From NCBI GenBank assembly GCA_965208945.1, contig OZ242366.1:5704001-5768000 (forward strand): 64,000 nt of DNA, read 5' to 3'. The translations under genes and the position numbers were made by a program. This DNA comes from JAPPLB01 sp965208945 (GTDB taxonomy: Bacteria; Acidobacteriota; Terriglobia; Bryobacterales; UBA6623). The notes under the pieces are model-generated. The model worked only from the letters and a program-made list of their open reading frames with translations, was not told the DNA's origin and did not search any database. Position 1 is the first letter of the stretch; every line of letters begins with the position of its first letter. Of the stretch, positions 33,560 to 43,190 are shown one piece after another.

Positions 33560-33576
33560 TCTGTATTTCGACTTAC

Positions 33577-33611
33577 AAGCCCGGCCGCTGACGATGCCAG
33601 CGGCTGGGCTT
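33577..33611 (+). terminator. Terminator hairpin after glnA
   Basis: AAGCCCGGCCGCTG, loop ACGATGC, CAGCGGCTGGGCTT: a 14-bp stem with one mismatch, 18 bp after the glnA stop. The following tract is only weakly T-rich (ATGTGTGTTTG). Confidence 0.65.
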
Positions 33612-33688
33612 ATGTGTGTTTGGCGGGGCAGGTAAGCATCCCGGGTCGCACAGCTTCACCGAGGCTGGGATGCTATGGTATCTCGGCA

Positions 33689-35050
33689 ATGAACAGGATC
33701 AGTCCTCTCATCCTCCTTGCGGCATGCGCCGCTCTTGCGCTGGCCGGCTGCTTTACCAAGCCCGATACGGAGCGTCCCCCGAACTACATCGTCATTCTCA
33801 TCGATGATCTGGGTTACGGCGACACCGGCGCCTACGGCAACACGCGCAACCTGACGCCGCATATCGATCAGCTCGCTCGCGAAGGGTTGCGGTTCACCGA
33901 TTTTCATTCGAATGGGCCGATGTGCACTCCGACGCGCGCGGCGCTGTTGACGGGACGCTACCAGAACCGGCTCGGACGAGACTTCGAGAGTCCGCTCGGT
34001 GCCGACGATAAGGGGCTGCCTCCGGACGAGGTGACCATCGCTGAAGCGCTGAGCGAGGCCGGTTACGTTTCCGGGGCCTTCGGGAAATGGCATCTCGGGC
34101 GCTTCCCGCCGCATCTTCCGACCTCTCACGGTTTCGAAGAGTTTTGGGGACTCGGCAGCGGAGACGGTGATCATCACTCGCACATCGATCGCTCGGGACG
34201 CAAGGATTGGTGGCGCAACGACCGGATCGAGATGGAGAAGGGCTATAGCGTCGATCTGATTACGGAGCACAGCGTCGCCTTCATCGAGCACAACAAAGAC
34301 CGGCCGTTCTTCCTTTACGTGCCGCACTTGGCGATCCACTTTCCCTGGCAAGGTCCTGGCGACGACGGGTATCGGATCGAGGGCGAGGACTATCACAATC
34401 TGACCAAGCTCGGCTATTTTCAGGAAGACAAGGACCCTGGCGGCAAGGTCAAGGAGATGGTCGAAGCCATCGACGGCAGCGTCGGGCGGATCGTCGAGGC
34501 CGTCAGGGCCAACGGTTTGGCGGACAATACGCTGATCGTATTTACGTCGGACAACGGCGGATATCTCACTTACGAGGGCGGGTATCACAACATTTCGAGC
34601 AACGGGCCGCTGCGAGGCCAGAAGACCGAGGTTTACGAAGGCGGCATACGCGTGCCGGCGATTGCGTGGTGGCCAAGCCGGATCAAGCCCGGAGTCGTGG
34701 ACGATCTCACCGCGTCATTCGACCTGTTCCCCACGTTCCTGGAATTGGCGGGACTGGGAGAGCGGGCCGATCTGAAGCTGGATGGCGTGAGCTTGACGCG
34801 GTTGTTGCTTGAGGGCGAATCGGTTCCGGATCGAACGCTTTTCTGGCGAATGAGGGATCGCAGAGCGGTCCGGCAGGGACCGTGGAAGCTGGTTGTGATC
34901 GGCGAGGCCGATCCGGAGCTCTACAACTTGGCGGACGATATCGGTGAGAGTTCCGATCTCTCTGCCTCACGGCCGGAGTTGGCCGGGCGGCTGCTGACGG
35001 ATCTCCACTCCTGGGAATCCGAGATGGAGCCGAATGACGCCACGCCGTAG
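33689..35050 (+). CDS. Sulfatase, outer-envelope lipoprotein
   Basis: 453 residues. A signal peptide with lipobox LAGC (Cys21) is followed by an alkaline-phosphatase-fold arylsulfatase: metal-binding IDDLGYGDTGAYG, the signature Cys79-Thr-Pro-Thr-Arg (MCTPTRAALLTGRYQ), in which the cysteine becomes the catalytic formylglycine, then GKWHLGRFPPHLPTSHGF and FTSDNGGYLTYEGG. It removes sulfate esters, probably from polysaccharides. Activation needs a formylglycine-generating enzyme, not in this window. ATG 33689 is chosen for the signal peptide. Confidence 0.93.
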   Translation: MNRISPLILLAACAALALAGCFTKPDTERPPNYIVILIDDLGYGDTGAYGNTRNLTPHIDQLAREGLRFTDFHSNGPMCTPTRAALLTGRYQNRLGRDFESPLGADDKGLPPDEVTIAEALSEAGYVSGAFGKWHLGRFPPHLPTSHGFEEFWGLGSGDGDHHSHIDRSGRKDWWRNDRIEMEKGYSVDLITEHSVAFIEHNKDRPFFLYVPHLAIHFPWQGPGDDGYRIEGEDYHNLTKLGYFQEDKDPGGKVKEMVEAIDGSVGRIVEAVRANGLADNTLIVFTSDNGGYLTYEGGYHNISSNGPLRGQKTEVYEGGIRVPAIAWWPSRIKPGVVDDLTASFDLFPTFLELAGLGERADLKLDGVSLTRLLLEGESVPDRTLFWRMRDRRAVRQGPWKLVVIGEADPELYNLADDIGESSDLSASRPELAGRLLTDLHSWESEMEPNDATP

Positions 35051-35256
35051 CCGTTACCGATGACCGGACGGTTCCGCGTCCCCAACTTCCGTCTCGCCCG
35101 AGGCATGATCTGACATGCATGCTTCCGACGAGCGGACTGCAAGAGAACAGTCTCTTCCACCGCTGCAAGCCATTCCACGATTCCCACAAGAAATTCCCTG
35201 ACGCCCATGTTTCTCTCGAACCTGCTTGCGTCGCGGCAGTAGTCCTCCAACAGTGT

Positions 35257-35439
35257 TAGCCTGCATTTCTCACCACGCGGCGCGGCGAAGTGCGTGAGAG
35301 GGCCGTCAGGACGAGGCGCGCGCCGCTTGGCGCGCGCAGGCGTACTTGAACCGTACGTTGAGCACGGCAAGCAAGCGCAACGAAGTCCTGGCGGTCGTAT
35401 CGCGTGCTTCGACCGTCGGGTGGTGAGAAATGCAGGCTA
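35257..35439 (+). repeat. MITE-like repeat, type A, copy R9 (183 bp)
   Basis: Both termini perfect with TA edges. The central palindrome has one change (CGTACTTGAACCGTACG). It lies between the sulfatase and the acyl-ligase fusion; nothing is recognised in 35051-35256. Confidence 0.93.
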
Positions 35440-35508
35440 GTCCGGTGCGCGGACATTCCGAGTGCTTGAATAGGGATAGGCGATGCGGGATCTTCGCCGT
35501 AGCGGCAG

Positions 35509-38109
35509 ATGCGGACTCTGATCGAGCTGCTTGACGAGTTCTCCGAACTCGGTGAGCGGGAAGCCCTCCGGTACCACAACGGCTATCGGACTTGGCGGTA
35601 CAGCTACGCCGAGTTGCACGGTCGGATTGCGGCCTTCGCCGACTATCTGGACCAAGCCGGCATCGGCAAAGGGCAGCGCCTGTTGCTTTGGGGAGCGAAC
35701 CGGCCGGAGTGGGTGACCGTGTTCTGGGGCTGTGTTGCCCGCGGGGTCGAAGTAGTTCCCCTCGACTTGCATTCGACGCCGGACTTCGTTCTCCGTGTAC
35801 AGCGGCAAGTGGAAGCACGGCTTGCGGTTGTCGGCGATCTTAGCGGTGTGCGGCAGGCCGGTTCGGAAACCGAGCTTCCGATACCTTCGCTTTCGTTCCA
35901 GGATGTGGCGGAATTGCCTTCGATCCAATCCATCGACGTAGCTGAGGTTGCTGAGGACGATGTCGTCGAGATCGTCTACACGTCGGGGACGACAGGCACG
36001 CCGAAAGGAGTGGTTCACCGTCACCGTAACATCTGCGCCAACCTGACTCCCATCGCTGCCGAAGCCCGGCGATACCGCGGCTTCGCGCGGCCTTTCCAGC
36101 CGATTCGCCTGATGAACATGCTGCCGCTCAGTCATATGTTCGGTCAGGCAGCGGGCTTGTTTTTTCCTGTGCTCTTTCAAGGCGCGGTTGTGCTCAACGA
36201 CGAGTACCGTGCGGAGTCGATCATCGAGACTATCCGTCGCGAGCGGGTCTCCGTGCTGATTACCGTTCCACGCTTGCTCCGGAATCTCCGCAGCCATCTG
36301 GTGCGGAAATTCGGAATCGACCCCAAGGCGTCGCGCTTCCGGAAATGGGCTGGGGCCGCTGAGACCTGGTGGCGGTACCGTGCTCTGCATCGTAAATTCG
36401 GATTGAAGTTCTGGTGCTTTGTTTGCGGTGGTGCGCCCCTGGATGCGGATCTGGAAAAGTTCTGGCAACGTTTGGGCTGGGTGGTTGTTCAGGGCTACGG
36501 TTTGACGGAGAGCAGTCCGGTTGTTGCGATCAACCATCCGCTCAAGGCAAGGGCAGGCTCGATCGGTAAGCCGATCGCAGGGCAGCACGTGAAACTGGCT
36601 CCGGACGGCGAGATTCTCGTCAGCGGCGCCAGCGTGGCTAGCGACTACCATGGCTCGGACGAGACTTCCTCCAGTCGTGTGGAACAAGGCTGGCTCCACA
36701 CCGGAGATATCGGTGCGCTGGACGATGAGGGCCGGCTCTACTACCGCGGCCGCAAGAAGGACATGATCGTCACACCCGAAGGGCTGAACGTTTTTCCGAG
36801 TGATGTCGAGGAGGTTTTGAACGCCGACCCGCAAGTTCGTGAAAGCATCGTCATCGGACTGGCCCGGAACGGTGAGGAGCGGATTCACGCGGTGCTCATC
36901 GCTGATCAAGATGCAGACCTCGCCGCGGTAGTTGCGAGGGCCAACGAGCGTCTGGAACCGCATCAGCGCATGCAAGGCTGGTCGGCTTGGCCGGAGGACG
37001 ACTTTCCTCGAACGCCCTCCACGCACAAGGTCAAGCGGCACGAAGTTGTGCAGCGCATCGCGGCAGCCGCAACCGGCGCGCCTTCCACGCGAACCTCCGG
37101 GGTCCGCGGCGCCCTGGCGGATCTGACCGGCCGCGAACCTTCGGATCTCCAGCCGCATGTCCGCCTCGAGGAGGACCTTGCACTCACCTCCTTGCAGCGT
37201 ATGGAGCTGCTGTCCCGGCTGGAGTCGGAGCTGGGGATGACATTGGGCGAGAACGAGTTCTCCGCGCTGCGCACCGTTGCCGAGCTTGAAGCGGCCATTG
37301 GCGAAACGCGAGCAGCACGGCGCGTGCAGCCTTCAGCCGGCGGAGCTGATGCTCCGACGGTTGCTCGTCAGGCACTGTCGAACCATGAGACCGTCGAGCC
37401 ACGAGTCTTCACTCCCCGCTGGTCACGGTCATTTCCGGTACGGTGGGGCCGTCGGGCTACGGTCGACGGCCTGCTGATGCCGCTGATGCGGCAGATGATT
37501 CGTCTGAGCGTCGAAGGCCGGACGAACCTCGACAAAGCGAAACCGCCGCTTATCTTCATCGCCAACCACCTCAGCCACTTCGATACTGCCTGTATCGTCG
37601 CCTCGCTGCCGCACCGTTGGAAAAAACTCCTCGCCCCGGCGATGTCCCAGGACTGGTTTCGCGCCTACCTCGACCCCCAAGGAGAATCATGGCGGGAGCG
37701 ATGGCTGCTGGGTCTGCAGTTGTATCTGGCCGTCGGGCTCTTCAATGCCTATCCTCTTCCGCAAAAAATGGGTGGCGCGCGGCGGGCGCTGCGTTACACC
37801 GGCGAACTGCTTGGCCAGGGATACTGCCCTCTGGTGTTCCCCGAGGGATGGCGCTCGCCCGACGGCAAGATGGCCCCCTTCAAACCCGGTATCGGGTTGA
37901 TAGCGCGGCAGATGAAGGCCCCGATACTGCCCATCCGGATAACAGGAACCTTTGAGGTGCTATCCGCTCACGACAAGTGGCCGAAGCCGGGCAGAGTCAC
38001 CGTTCGATTCGGCCAGCCCCTCGCGTATCGGGAAGGCGAATCCATCGAGCAGACGGCGCAGCGCCTGGAGCAGGCAGTCCGCAATCTCGGTCAGAAATCC
38101 GAAGCCTGA
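35509..38109 (+). CDS. Fused acyl-CoA/acyl-ACP ligase, acyl-carrier domain and PlsC-type acyltransferase
   Basis: 866 residues with three modules. Roughly 1-520 is an AMP-forming acyl ligase (YTSGTTGTPKGVVHRH, GYGLTESSPVVAIN, GWLHTGDIGALDD). Roughly 535-610 is a carrier domain with the phosphopantetheine serine in EDLALTSLQRMELL. Roughly 680-866 is an LPLAT/PlsC acyltransferase with NHLSHFD and FPEGWRSPDGK. The design suggests that a fatty acid is activated, loaded on the built-in carrier and transferred to an acceptor such as lysophospholipid or another lipid. It resembles Aas (acyltransferase plus ligase), but in reverse order and with a carrier domain. No phospholipid gene is adjacent. Confidence 0.9.
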   Translation: MRTLIELLDEFSELGEREALRYHNGYRTWRYSYAELHGRIAAFADYLDQAGIGKGQRLLLWGANRPEWVTVFWGCVARGVEVVPLDLHSTPDFVLRVQRQVEARLAVVGDLSGVRQAGSETELPIPSLSFQDVAELPSIQSIDVAEVAEDDVVEIVYTSGTTGTPKGVVHRHRNICANLTPIAAEARRYRGFARPFQPIRLMNMLPLSHMFGQAAGLFFPVLFQGAVVLNDEYRAESIIETIRRERVSVLITVPRLLRNLRSHLVRKFGIDPKASRFRKWAGAAETWWRYRALHRKFGLKFWCFVCGGAPLDADLEKFWQRLGWVVVQGYGLTESSPVVAINHPLKARAGSIGKPIAGQHVKLAPDGEILVSGASVASDYHGSDETSSSRVEQGWLHTGDIGALDDEGRLYYRGRKKDMIVTPEGLNVFPSDVEEVLNADPQVRESIVIGLARNGEERIHAVLIADQDADLAAVVARANERLEPHQRMQGWSAWPEDDFPRTPSTHKVKRHEVVQRIAAAATGAPSTRTSGVRGALADLTGREPSDLQPHVRLEEDLALTSLQRMELLSRLESELGMTLGENEFSALRTVAELEAAIGETRAARRVQPSAGGADAPTVARQALSNHETVEPRVFTPRWSRSFPVRWGRRATVDGLLMPLMRQMIRLSVEGRTNLDKAKPPLIFIANHLSHFDTACIVASLPHRWKKLLAPAMSQDWFRAYLDPQGESWRERWLLGLQLYLAVGLFNAYPLPQKMGGARRALRYTGELLGQGYCPLVFPEGWRSPDGKMAPFKPGIGLIARQMKAPILPIRITGTFEVLSAHDKWPKPGRVTVRFGQPLAYREGESIEQTAQRLEQAVRNLGQKSEA

Positions 38110-38123
38110 GACGCCGTGTTTCC

Positions 38124-38233
38124 AGTCTGCATTGCTCGCCACGTAAGGTTTTTTACGAATCACGAGTCGTGAAACACGAATCACGGCCTTTTTTGCGTGC
38201 TTCGGCCGTCAGGTGTTGTGAAATGTAGTACTA
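38124..38233 (+). repeat. MITE-like repeat, type B short, copy R10 (110 bp)
   Basis: A degraded copy: AGTCTGCATTGCTCGCCAC, then AAGGTTTTTTACGAATCACGAG..., GCGTGCTTCGGCCGTCAGGTG and an eroded right terminus ending TACTA. The left GTGAGAGGGCCGTCAGG block is missing. It abuts R11, sharing the TA. Confidence 0.75.
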
Positions 38234-38438
38234 GCCTGCATTTCTCACCACGCGGCGAGGCGAAGTGGGTGAGAGGGCCGTCAGGACTAGGCGCAAGCCG
38301 GGCGGAGGAAAAAGGCGCGAGCCGCTTGGCGCGCGCAGGCGTACTTGAACAGTACGTTGAGCACGGCAAGCAAGTGCTACGAAGTCATGGCGGTCGTATC
38401 GCGTGCTTCGACCGTCGGGTGGTGAGAAATGCAGGCTA
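38232..38438 (+). repeat. MITE-like repeat, type A with 24-bp insert, copy R11 (207 bp)
   Basis: Both 20-bp termini perfect. It carries GGGCGGAGGAAAAAGGCGC and an exact unoccupied IS target (38340-38356). It begins in the TA that ends R10, as expected if it inserted into R10's terminal TA. Confidence 0.93.
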
Positions 38439-38524
38439 GTCCGACCCCCGCGAGAGTGCGGTTCATTCAAGCGGGAAACATCCGGACCGGCGTCAATGCC
38501 GCGTGATCAGGAGGATGTTTCAGG

Positions 38525-38950
38525 TCAGTCTTCGATCAACTCCAGCAACACGCCGCCCGCCGACTTGGGGTGAACAAAAACGTAACGGTAATCGCCTGCG
38601 CCGCCGCGTTGAACGGTTTCAGTGACGAGCCTTCTTCCGGACTGCTTCAGCCGCTCCACCACTCCATCCAAATCCCTGACCTTCATTGCCAGGTGATGAA
38701 TCCCCTGCCCCCGCTTTCTGATGAAGCGCGCTATCGGTGAATCCGCGCTCGTTGCCTCCAGTAGTTCAACGCGCGACTCACCTGTCGACACCATCACCAG
38801 GCGCACCTGCTCCTCCGGCGCCTCGATCGGCTCGCTCGCCTCGCATTCCAATCCATCGCGATAGAGCGGTAGCGCCGCTTCAATCGATTCTACGGCGATG
38901 CCGATGTGATCGAGCCGGGGAATATTGATTTCCGTTGCGAGTGTCACCAA
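38525..38950 (-). CDS. mce: Methylmalonyl-CoA epimerase (VOC family)
   Basis: About 141 residues of the vicinal-oxygen-chelate fold, two beta-alpha-beta-beta-beta units. The metal-binding pattern is visible: LDHIGIAVESIEAALPLYRD, VELLEATSADSPIARFI, GIHHLAMKVRDLDGVVERL and GGVLLELIED. Such enzymes interconvert (2S)- and (2R)-methylmalonyl-CoA in propionate metabolism. The mutase is not nearby. The start is TTG 38950 or GTG 38947; both lack a clear ribosome site. Confidence 0.88.
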   Translation of the reverse strand: MVTLATEINIPRLDHIGIAVESIEAALPLYRDGLECEASEPIEAPEEQVRLVMVSTGESRVELLEATSADSPIARFIRKRGQGIHHLAMKVRDLDGVVERLKQSGRRLVTETVQRGGAGDYRYVFVHPKSAGGVLLELIED

Positions 38951-39017
38951 GCTGGCGTCGCGTGCCGAGAGGCCCGTTCGAACATCTGAGCTTAGCAGTC
39001 CCTGCTGCGAGTTCCGT

Positions 39018-39086
39018 GGCGCGAAGGAAAAAGCGCAATGGACTTATCGCAAGCTTCGACCGTCGGGTGGTGTGAAATGCAGGTTA
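39018..39086 (+). repeat. MITE remnant R12 (right half only)
   Basis: GCGAAGGAAAAAGCGC, then AAGCTTCGACCGTCGGGTGGTGTGAAATGCAGGTTA: the insert segment and the right terminus remain, the left half is lost. It ends about 70 bp before the enolase-family gene. Confidence 0.7.
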
Positions 39087-39155
39087 AGCTCTTGAAAGGA
39101 CTCACTCTCACCTATAATGTCGCCTGAGCCGCGCCCGGAGGGTTGCGGGCCGAGT

Positions 39156-40406
39156 ATGCTGACCATGAAACAATTTTCTCGACGTTCCTTCCTTTCTGCG
39201 GTTGCCGGCGCGGCCGTCCCCGCTTGGCTCGCCAACTTTCACCAACTCGGCGCAGCTCATTACAACAAGGTCAAAATCACCGACATCAAGACGCTGATGC
39301 TCCAAGGCCCGCGTAGCTACACGCTGGTCAGGATCGACACCGATGCCGGGGTCTCTGGGATGGCCGAAGCGTACGGCTCGCCCGGCCTCGGCGTTCGCGA
39401 GGAGATCCACGGCCTGAAGCAGACCTTCATCGGGAAAGACCCGCTTCAAATCGACCGGCTTTACACCGGCTACCGCTACACCGACGGCAGCGCTCATGCC
39501 CAGCAGCGGGCGATGAGCGGCATCGAGATGGCGCTGTGGGACTTGGCAGGCAAGCTGCTCGATGTCCCGACGCACGTCCTGCTCGGCGGCAAGTTCCGCG
39601 ACAAGGTCCGCCTGTACGACCACTCCAGACCTCGCAGCTTCTTCGACAAGGCCGTATTGCGCGACTGGGCGCAGCAGGTGAAGGAGGCTCCCAACGGCAT
39701 CACCATGCACAAGTTCGGCCCGTTGCGGAACCGGCCCGGCGATGACCCGGGCCGCGACCCGTCGAACCGCATGCTTTCAACCGACGAGGTCCTCCGCATT
39801 CGCCAAGGCTATGAGAACTGCCGCGAAGCGCTCGGTTTCGAGCACGACATCCTGATCGGCTGCCATTGGGAATTCGATCTGCGCAGCGCCATCGAGTTCG
39901 CCGAAGCCCTCGCCGATGTCAAGCCGAAGTTTCTCGAAGATCCCTTGCCGGTCGCCTACTCCGAGAGCTGGAAGCGGCTGGCGAACATGTCGCCGGTCCC
40001 CATCTGCACCGGCGAAAATTGGATGCGGCGCGCCGAAGCGCTGCCGTTCATCGTCAACGCTGCGGTCGATATCATCCACCCCGACCTGCGCAACTCGGGA
40101 GGCTTTCTCGAAAACAAGCGCATGGCCGATCTCGCCGACCTCTATTTCCTGCCCGTCGCAAACCACAATACGGGCAGCATCGTGAACGGCATGGCAACCA
40201 TCCACTGGGCCTCCACCATCCGTGACTACTTCGCCTGCGAAACCGTCTTCTTCGATCGTACCTGGATGGACGACGTCATCGTCCACGACCAGCCCCTGTG
40301 TCAGGACGGCTTCGTCACGGTGCCCGATAAACCCGGCCTGGGTATCGAGCTCGACCCCGATGTTGTCAAGGCCCATTTGTCCGAGGGAGAGAGCTGGTGG
40401 GGATGA
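39156..40406 (+). CDS. Enolase-superfamily dehydratase (mandelate racemase/muconate lactonising group), Tat-exported
   Basis: About 416 residues. The N terminus has a Tat motif (SRRSFLSAVAGAAVPAWLA), unusual for this normally cytoplasmic superfamily. It is followed by the capping domain (VKITDIKTLMLQGPRSYTLVRIDTDAGVSGMAEAYG) and a barrel with SGIEMALWDLAGKLLDVPTHVLLGG, metal-ligand region GCHWEFDLRSAIEFAEAL, FLEDPLPV, CTGENWMRR, and ANHNTGSIVNGMATIHWA. It resembles galactonate/mannonate dehydratase-like sugar-acid dehydratases; the substrate is unknown. ATG 39156 is preferred; 39165 is possible. Confidence 0.85.
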   Translation: MLTMKQFSRRSFLSAVAGAAVPAWLANFHQLGAAHYNKVKITDIKTLMLQGPRSYTLVRIDTDAGVSGMAEAYGSPGLGVREEIHGLKQTFIGKDPLQIDRLYTGYRYTDGSAHAQQRAMSGIEMALWDLAGKLLDVPTHVLLGGKFRDKVRLYDHSRPRSFFDKAVLRDWAQQVKEAPNGITMHKFGPLRNRPGDDPGRDPSNRMLSTDEVLRIRQGYENCREALGFEHDILIGCHWEFDLRSAIEFAEALADVKPKFLEDPLPVAYSESWKRLANMSPVPICTGENWMRRAEALPFIVNAAVDIIHPDLRNSGGFLENKRMADLADLYFLPVANHNTGSIVNGMATIHWASTIRDYFACETVFFDRTWMDDVIVHDQPLCQDGFVTVPDKPGLGIELDPDVVKAHLSEGESWWG

Positions 40407-40465
40407 AGCAACCGTCTTCGACACGCTCGATTCCTGCCGCATCCACCCGCAAGAGTGGCCAAGTG

Positions 40466-40611
40466 TAGCCTGCATTTCTCACCACGCGGCGAGGCGAAGT
40501 GGATGAAAGGGCCGTCAGGACGAGGCGCAATCCGGACCGAGGAAAAAGGCGCGCGCAAGTGTAGCGGCCGTATCGCTCCTTCGGCCGTCGGGTGGTGAGA
40601 AATGCGGGCTA
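40466..40611 (+). repeat. MITE-like repeat, type B short, copy R13 (146 bp)
   Basis: Perfect left terminus. The interior is reduced to the GTGGATGAAAGGGCCGTCAGGACGAG block plus GGACCGAGGAAAAAGGCGC, then a short CGGCCGTATCGCTCCTTCGGCCG and a right terminus GTGGTGAGAAATGCGGGCTA. No IS target palindrome. Confidence 0.85.
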
Positions 40612-40728
40612 AGCTCGGACGACCCGGGGAATGCGGCAGGAGGGAAGCACGGCGGACACAATGGCGCCGCTCGCCTGCAACTCACGGCTCAGCGGCTTTC
40701 GCGAAGTATGGCAATCACCGGTTCTCTG

Positions 40729-41412
40729 TCAGCCGCTCGACAAGCGGGCCAATGGGTCGGCGGACTGGCTCTCGCTCTCCCGCAGCTCGGACTCGAGTTG
40801 GGTCACGCGCTCGTTGAGTGCTGCAATCATCTGGCCGACAGGGTCCGGCAGATGCCCGTGCTCCAGCAGTTCCTGTTCCTCGTCTTGAACAGCGATCCCG
40901 CGGATCGCGACGATACGCCCCGGGATACCGACAACCGTCGAGTGGGCTTCGACCGCTTTGACCACGACCGACCCGGCCCCGACGCGCACCCAATCTCCGA
41001 TCGATATGTCGCCTAGCACTTTGGCGCCCGCCCCGATGACCACGTGGTTGCCGAGCGTTGGATGACGCTTGGCTTTCTCATGCCCGGTGCCCCCCAGAGT
41101 GACTCCCTGGTAGAGCAGCACGTCATCGCCGATCACGGCGGTTTCTCCGACCACGATCCCCATGCCGTGATCGATGAAGAACCGCCGGCCAATCGTCGCA
41201 CCGGGGTGGATCTCGATCCCGGTCAGTGAACGGGAAAGGTGAGAAAGCAGCCGGGCTATGACGAAACGTCCCCGCCGGTAAAGCCAGTGAGCCACGCGGT
41301 GGATCAGGATGGCGTGAACACCGGGGTAACAGAGCAGTATCTCCAGACGGCTGCGGGCCGCCGGGTCTTGTCGAAACACCGTCTCGAATTGCTCTTGGAT
41401 CGTCTGAAGCAT
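40729..41412 (-). CDS. cysE: Serine O-acetyltransferase
   Basis: 227 residues. CysE makes O-acetylserine for cysteine synthesis. The N-terminal helical part (ARSRLEILLCYPGVHAILIHRVAHWLYRRG) is the SATase signature, followed by the left-handed beta-helix hexapeptide repeats (IEIHPGATIGRRFFIDHGMGIVVGETAVIGDDVLLYQGVTLGG) with the catalytic His-Asp pair in FIDHG. It is of the shorter EpsC type. A 50-residue tail with acidic heptads (LESELRESESQ) may form a coiled coil. GGGGAGGG lies just before ATG 41412. Confidence 0.94.
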   Translation of the reverse strand: MLQTIQEQFETVFRQDPAARSRLEILLCYPGVHAILIHRVAHWLYRRGRFVIARLLSHLSRSLTGIEIHPGATIGRRFFIDHGMGIVVGETAVIGDDVLLYQGVTLGGTGHEKAKRHPTLGNHVVIGAGAKVLGDISIGDWVRVGAGSVVVKAVEAHSTVVGIPGRIVAIRGIAVQDEEQELLEHGHLPDPVGQMIAALNERVTQLESELRESESQSADPLARLSSG

Positions 41413-41857
41413 CAGACCCTCCCCTACTGGTAAATGTCCTTCACGGATGGAGACTACGGAGGACGCGTCACCGGGATCAGTCTCCGGAAACGCTTCGCGG
41501 GTGTGCGGAAGTCCTGGCTCGAATCAGGGAAGCCGACGCGAGGCCGGCTCGTTACAACAGCACTGCGGTCGGTTCGGCATGGAGGGTTTTTCTTGATGCT
41601 AGAGAAGCGTAAAGGGATTGTCAATCCATTACGGCATGGGTGTCGAAGCAATCTCGGAAGCTCTCTAGCCTGCTTTTCTCACCACATGGCGAGGCGAAGT
41701 GAGTGAGAGGGCCGTCAGGACGAGGCGCGCGCCGCTTGACGCGCGCAGGCGTACTTATGGGATGGTTCGCTCCCACTTCCGCTGCGTCGTCGAGTTCGGC
41801 CATGCTGGTAGCAACGGCCGTCCCCGGCCGCAGTTCACGAACCGAGAGGAAACCATC

Positions 41858-42931
41858 ATGGCAACGACCCAGCGATCATCCCGCAAGAGCGTATGGAAGG
41901 AGGTCGTCACGATCGGCCTCGATCTAGCAAAACACAACGTCGACTTGGTCGGCTTGGACGCAACCGGCCGGGTGCTCACCCGTCGCCGCTACTCGAAGGG
42001 CAAGCTGCTGGAGGTGACCGCCCAGATGCAGCCCTGCCGTATCGGCATGGAAGCCTGCTGCGGCGCCCATCACCTGGGCCGCCAACTGCTGGCCCAGGGG
42101 CACGACGTGAAGCTGATGCCGCCCAAATATGTGAAGCCCTTTGTGAAGCGCGACAAGAACGACTCGACGGACGCCGAGGCCTGCGCGGAAGCCTGTCTGC
42201 GGCCGAGCATGCGCTTCGTGGCGGTCAAGAGCGAGCAACAACTGTCGATGCAGTCGCTGCACCGCTATCGCTCGCGGCTGGTGGGCAACTCGACGCAGTT
42301 GATCAACCAGGCGCGCGCCTTTCTGCTGGAACGCGGCATCACCCTTCCACAGGGCAAGCGTTGGTTTGTGGTCCGTCTGCCGGAGATCCTCGAGGACGCC
42401 GATAACGGCCTGTCCGACGAAATGCGGGCGCTGCTGGCGGGCATGTTTGCCGAATGGCAAGTGCTGGCAGAGAAGATTCAGCAAGTCAACACCTATCTGC
42501 TGAGGAAAGCGCAGGCGAGCGAGGCCTGCCGGCGGCTCAGAGAGATCCCCGGCATCGGCGTGCAGACAGCGACGGCCTTGGTGGCGACGATCGGCAACGC
42601 CGAGGCCTTCGAGAAGGGGCGCGACGTCGCTGCTTGGTTGGGTCTGGTGCCGAGAGAGTACTCCAGCGGAGGCAAGCAGCGCTTGGGAGGCATCAGCAAG
42701 CGCGGCAACCGCTACGTCCGGACGCTGCTGGTGCACTGTGCCCGCTCGAGCCTCGACGTGCTCGCGAAGCGCAGCGACCAACTCGGCCAGTGGCTGCGGC
42801 GGATGCTCCTGAACAAAGATCGGCGGGTCGTGATCGTGGCGCTGGCGGCACGGCTGGCGCGCATCGCATGGGCCTTGCTGAGCAGCGGCCAGCGCTTCTC
42901 TCAACAGCGGCAACCAGCCCCGGCGGGTTAA
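41858..42931 (+). CDS. IS110/IS1111-family transposase, copy 2
   Basis: Same 357-residue sequence as the copy at 24613, with Asp22, Glu65, Asp102, Asp105 and the C-terminal serine motif intact, so it should be functional. Start chosen at the ATG preceded by AGAGGAAA; the upstream open frame again consists of flanking repeat, whose sequence differs from copy to copy. Confidence 0.95.
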   Translation: MATTQRSSRKSVWKEVVTIGLDLAKHNVDLVGLDATGRVLTRRRYSKGKLLEVTAQMQPCRIGMEACCGAHHLGRQLLAQGHDVKLMPPKYVKPFVKRDKNDSTDAEACAEACLRPSMRFVAVKSEQQLSMQSLHRYRSRLVGNSTQLINQARAFLLERGITLPQGKRWFVVRLPEILEDADNGLSDEMRALLAGMFAEWQVLAEKIQQVNTYLLRKAQASEACRRLREIPGIGVQTATALVATIGNAEAFEKGRDVAAWLGLVPREYSSGGKQRLGGISKRGNRYVRTLLVHCARSSLDVLAKRSDQLGQWLRRMLLNKDRRVVIVALAARLARIAWALLSSGQRFSQQRQPAPAG

Positions 42932-42944
42932 CCGCCCTGCGGTC

Positions 42945-43190
42945 CGCCGTAGCACTACCAGGAGCTCACAGTTTGTCTGCTTACTCCCGATTGATGGACA
43001 AAACGGTCGTACCGGCGTCACCGAATCCTGTTACTGTTCATGGCCCTCACAGGTCGGCGTACTTATGAGGAGCGGGACGTGCGGACCCCATCATGGCCCG
43101 GAACCAGCGCGGTTCCACCTAGAGGTCGGATATATTGGCGCAGACCAACGTTCAGCAAGAAGGAATAGGTGGACATCCCGGGAGCGAACC
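42945..43190 (+). ncRNA. Predicted bridge RNA (seekRNA) region of IS copy 2
   Basis: Same sequence as in copy 1. The target-like segments TACTGTTCA and GGCGTACTT lie at 43032-43040 and 43056-43064. The left flank of this insertion, GGCGTACTT, matches the guide exactly. Confidence 0.7.
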
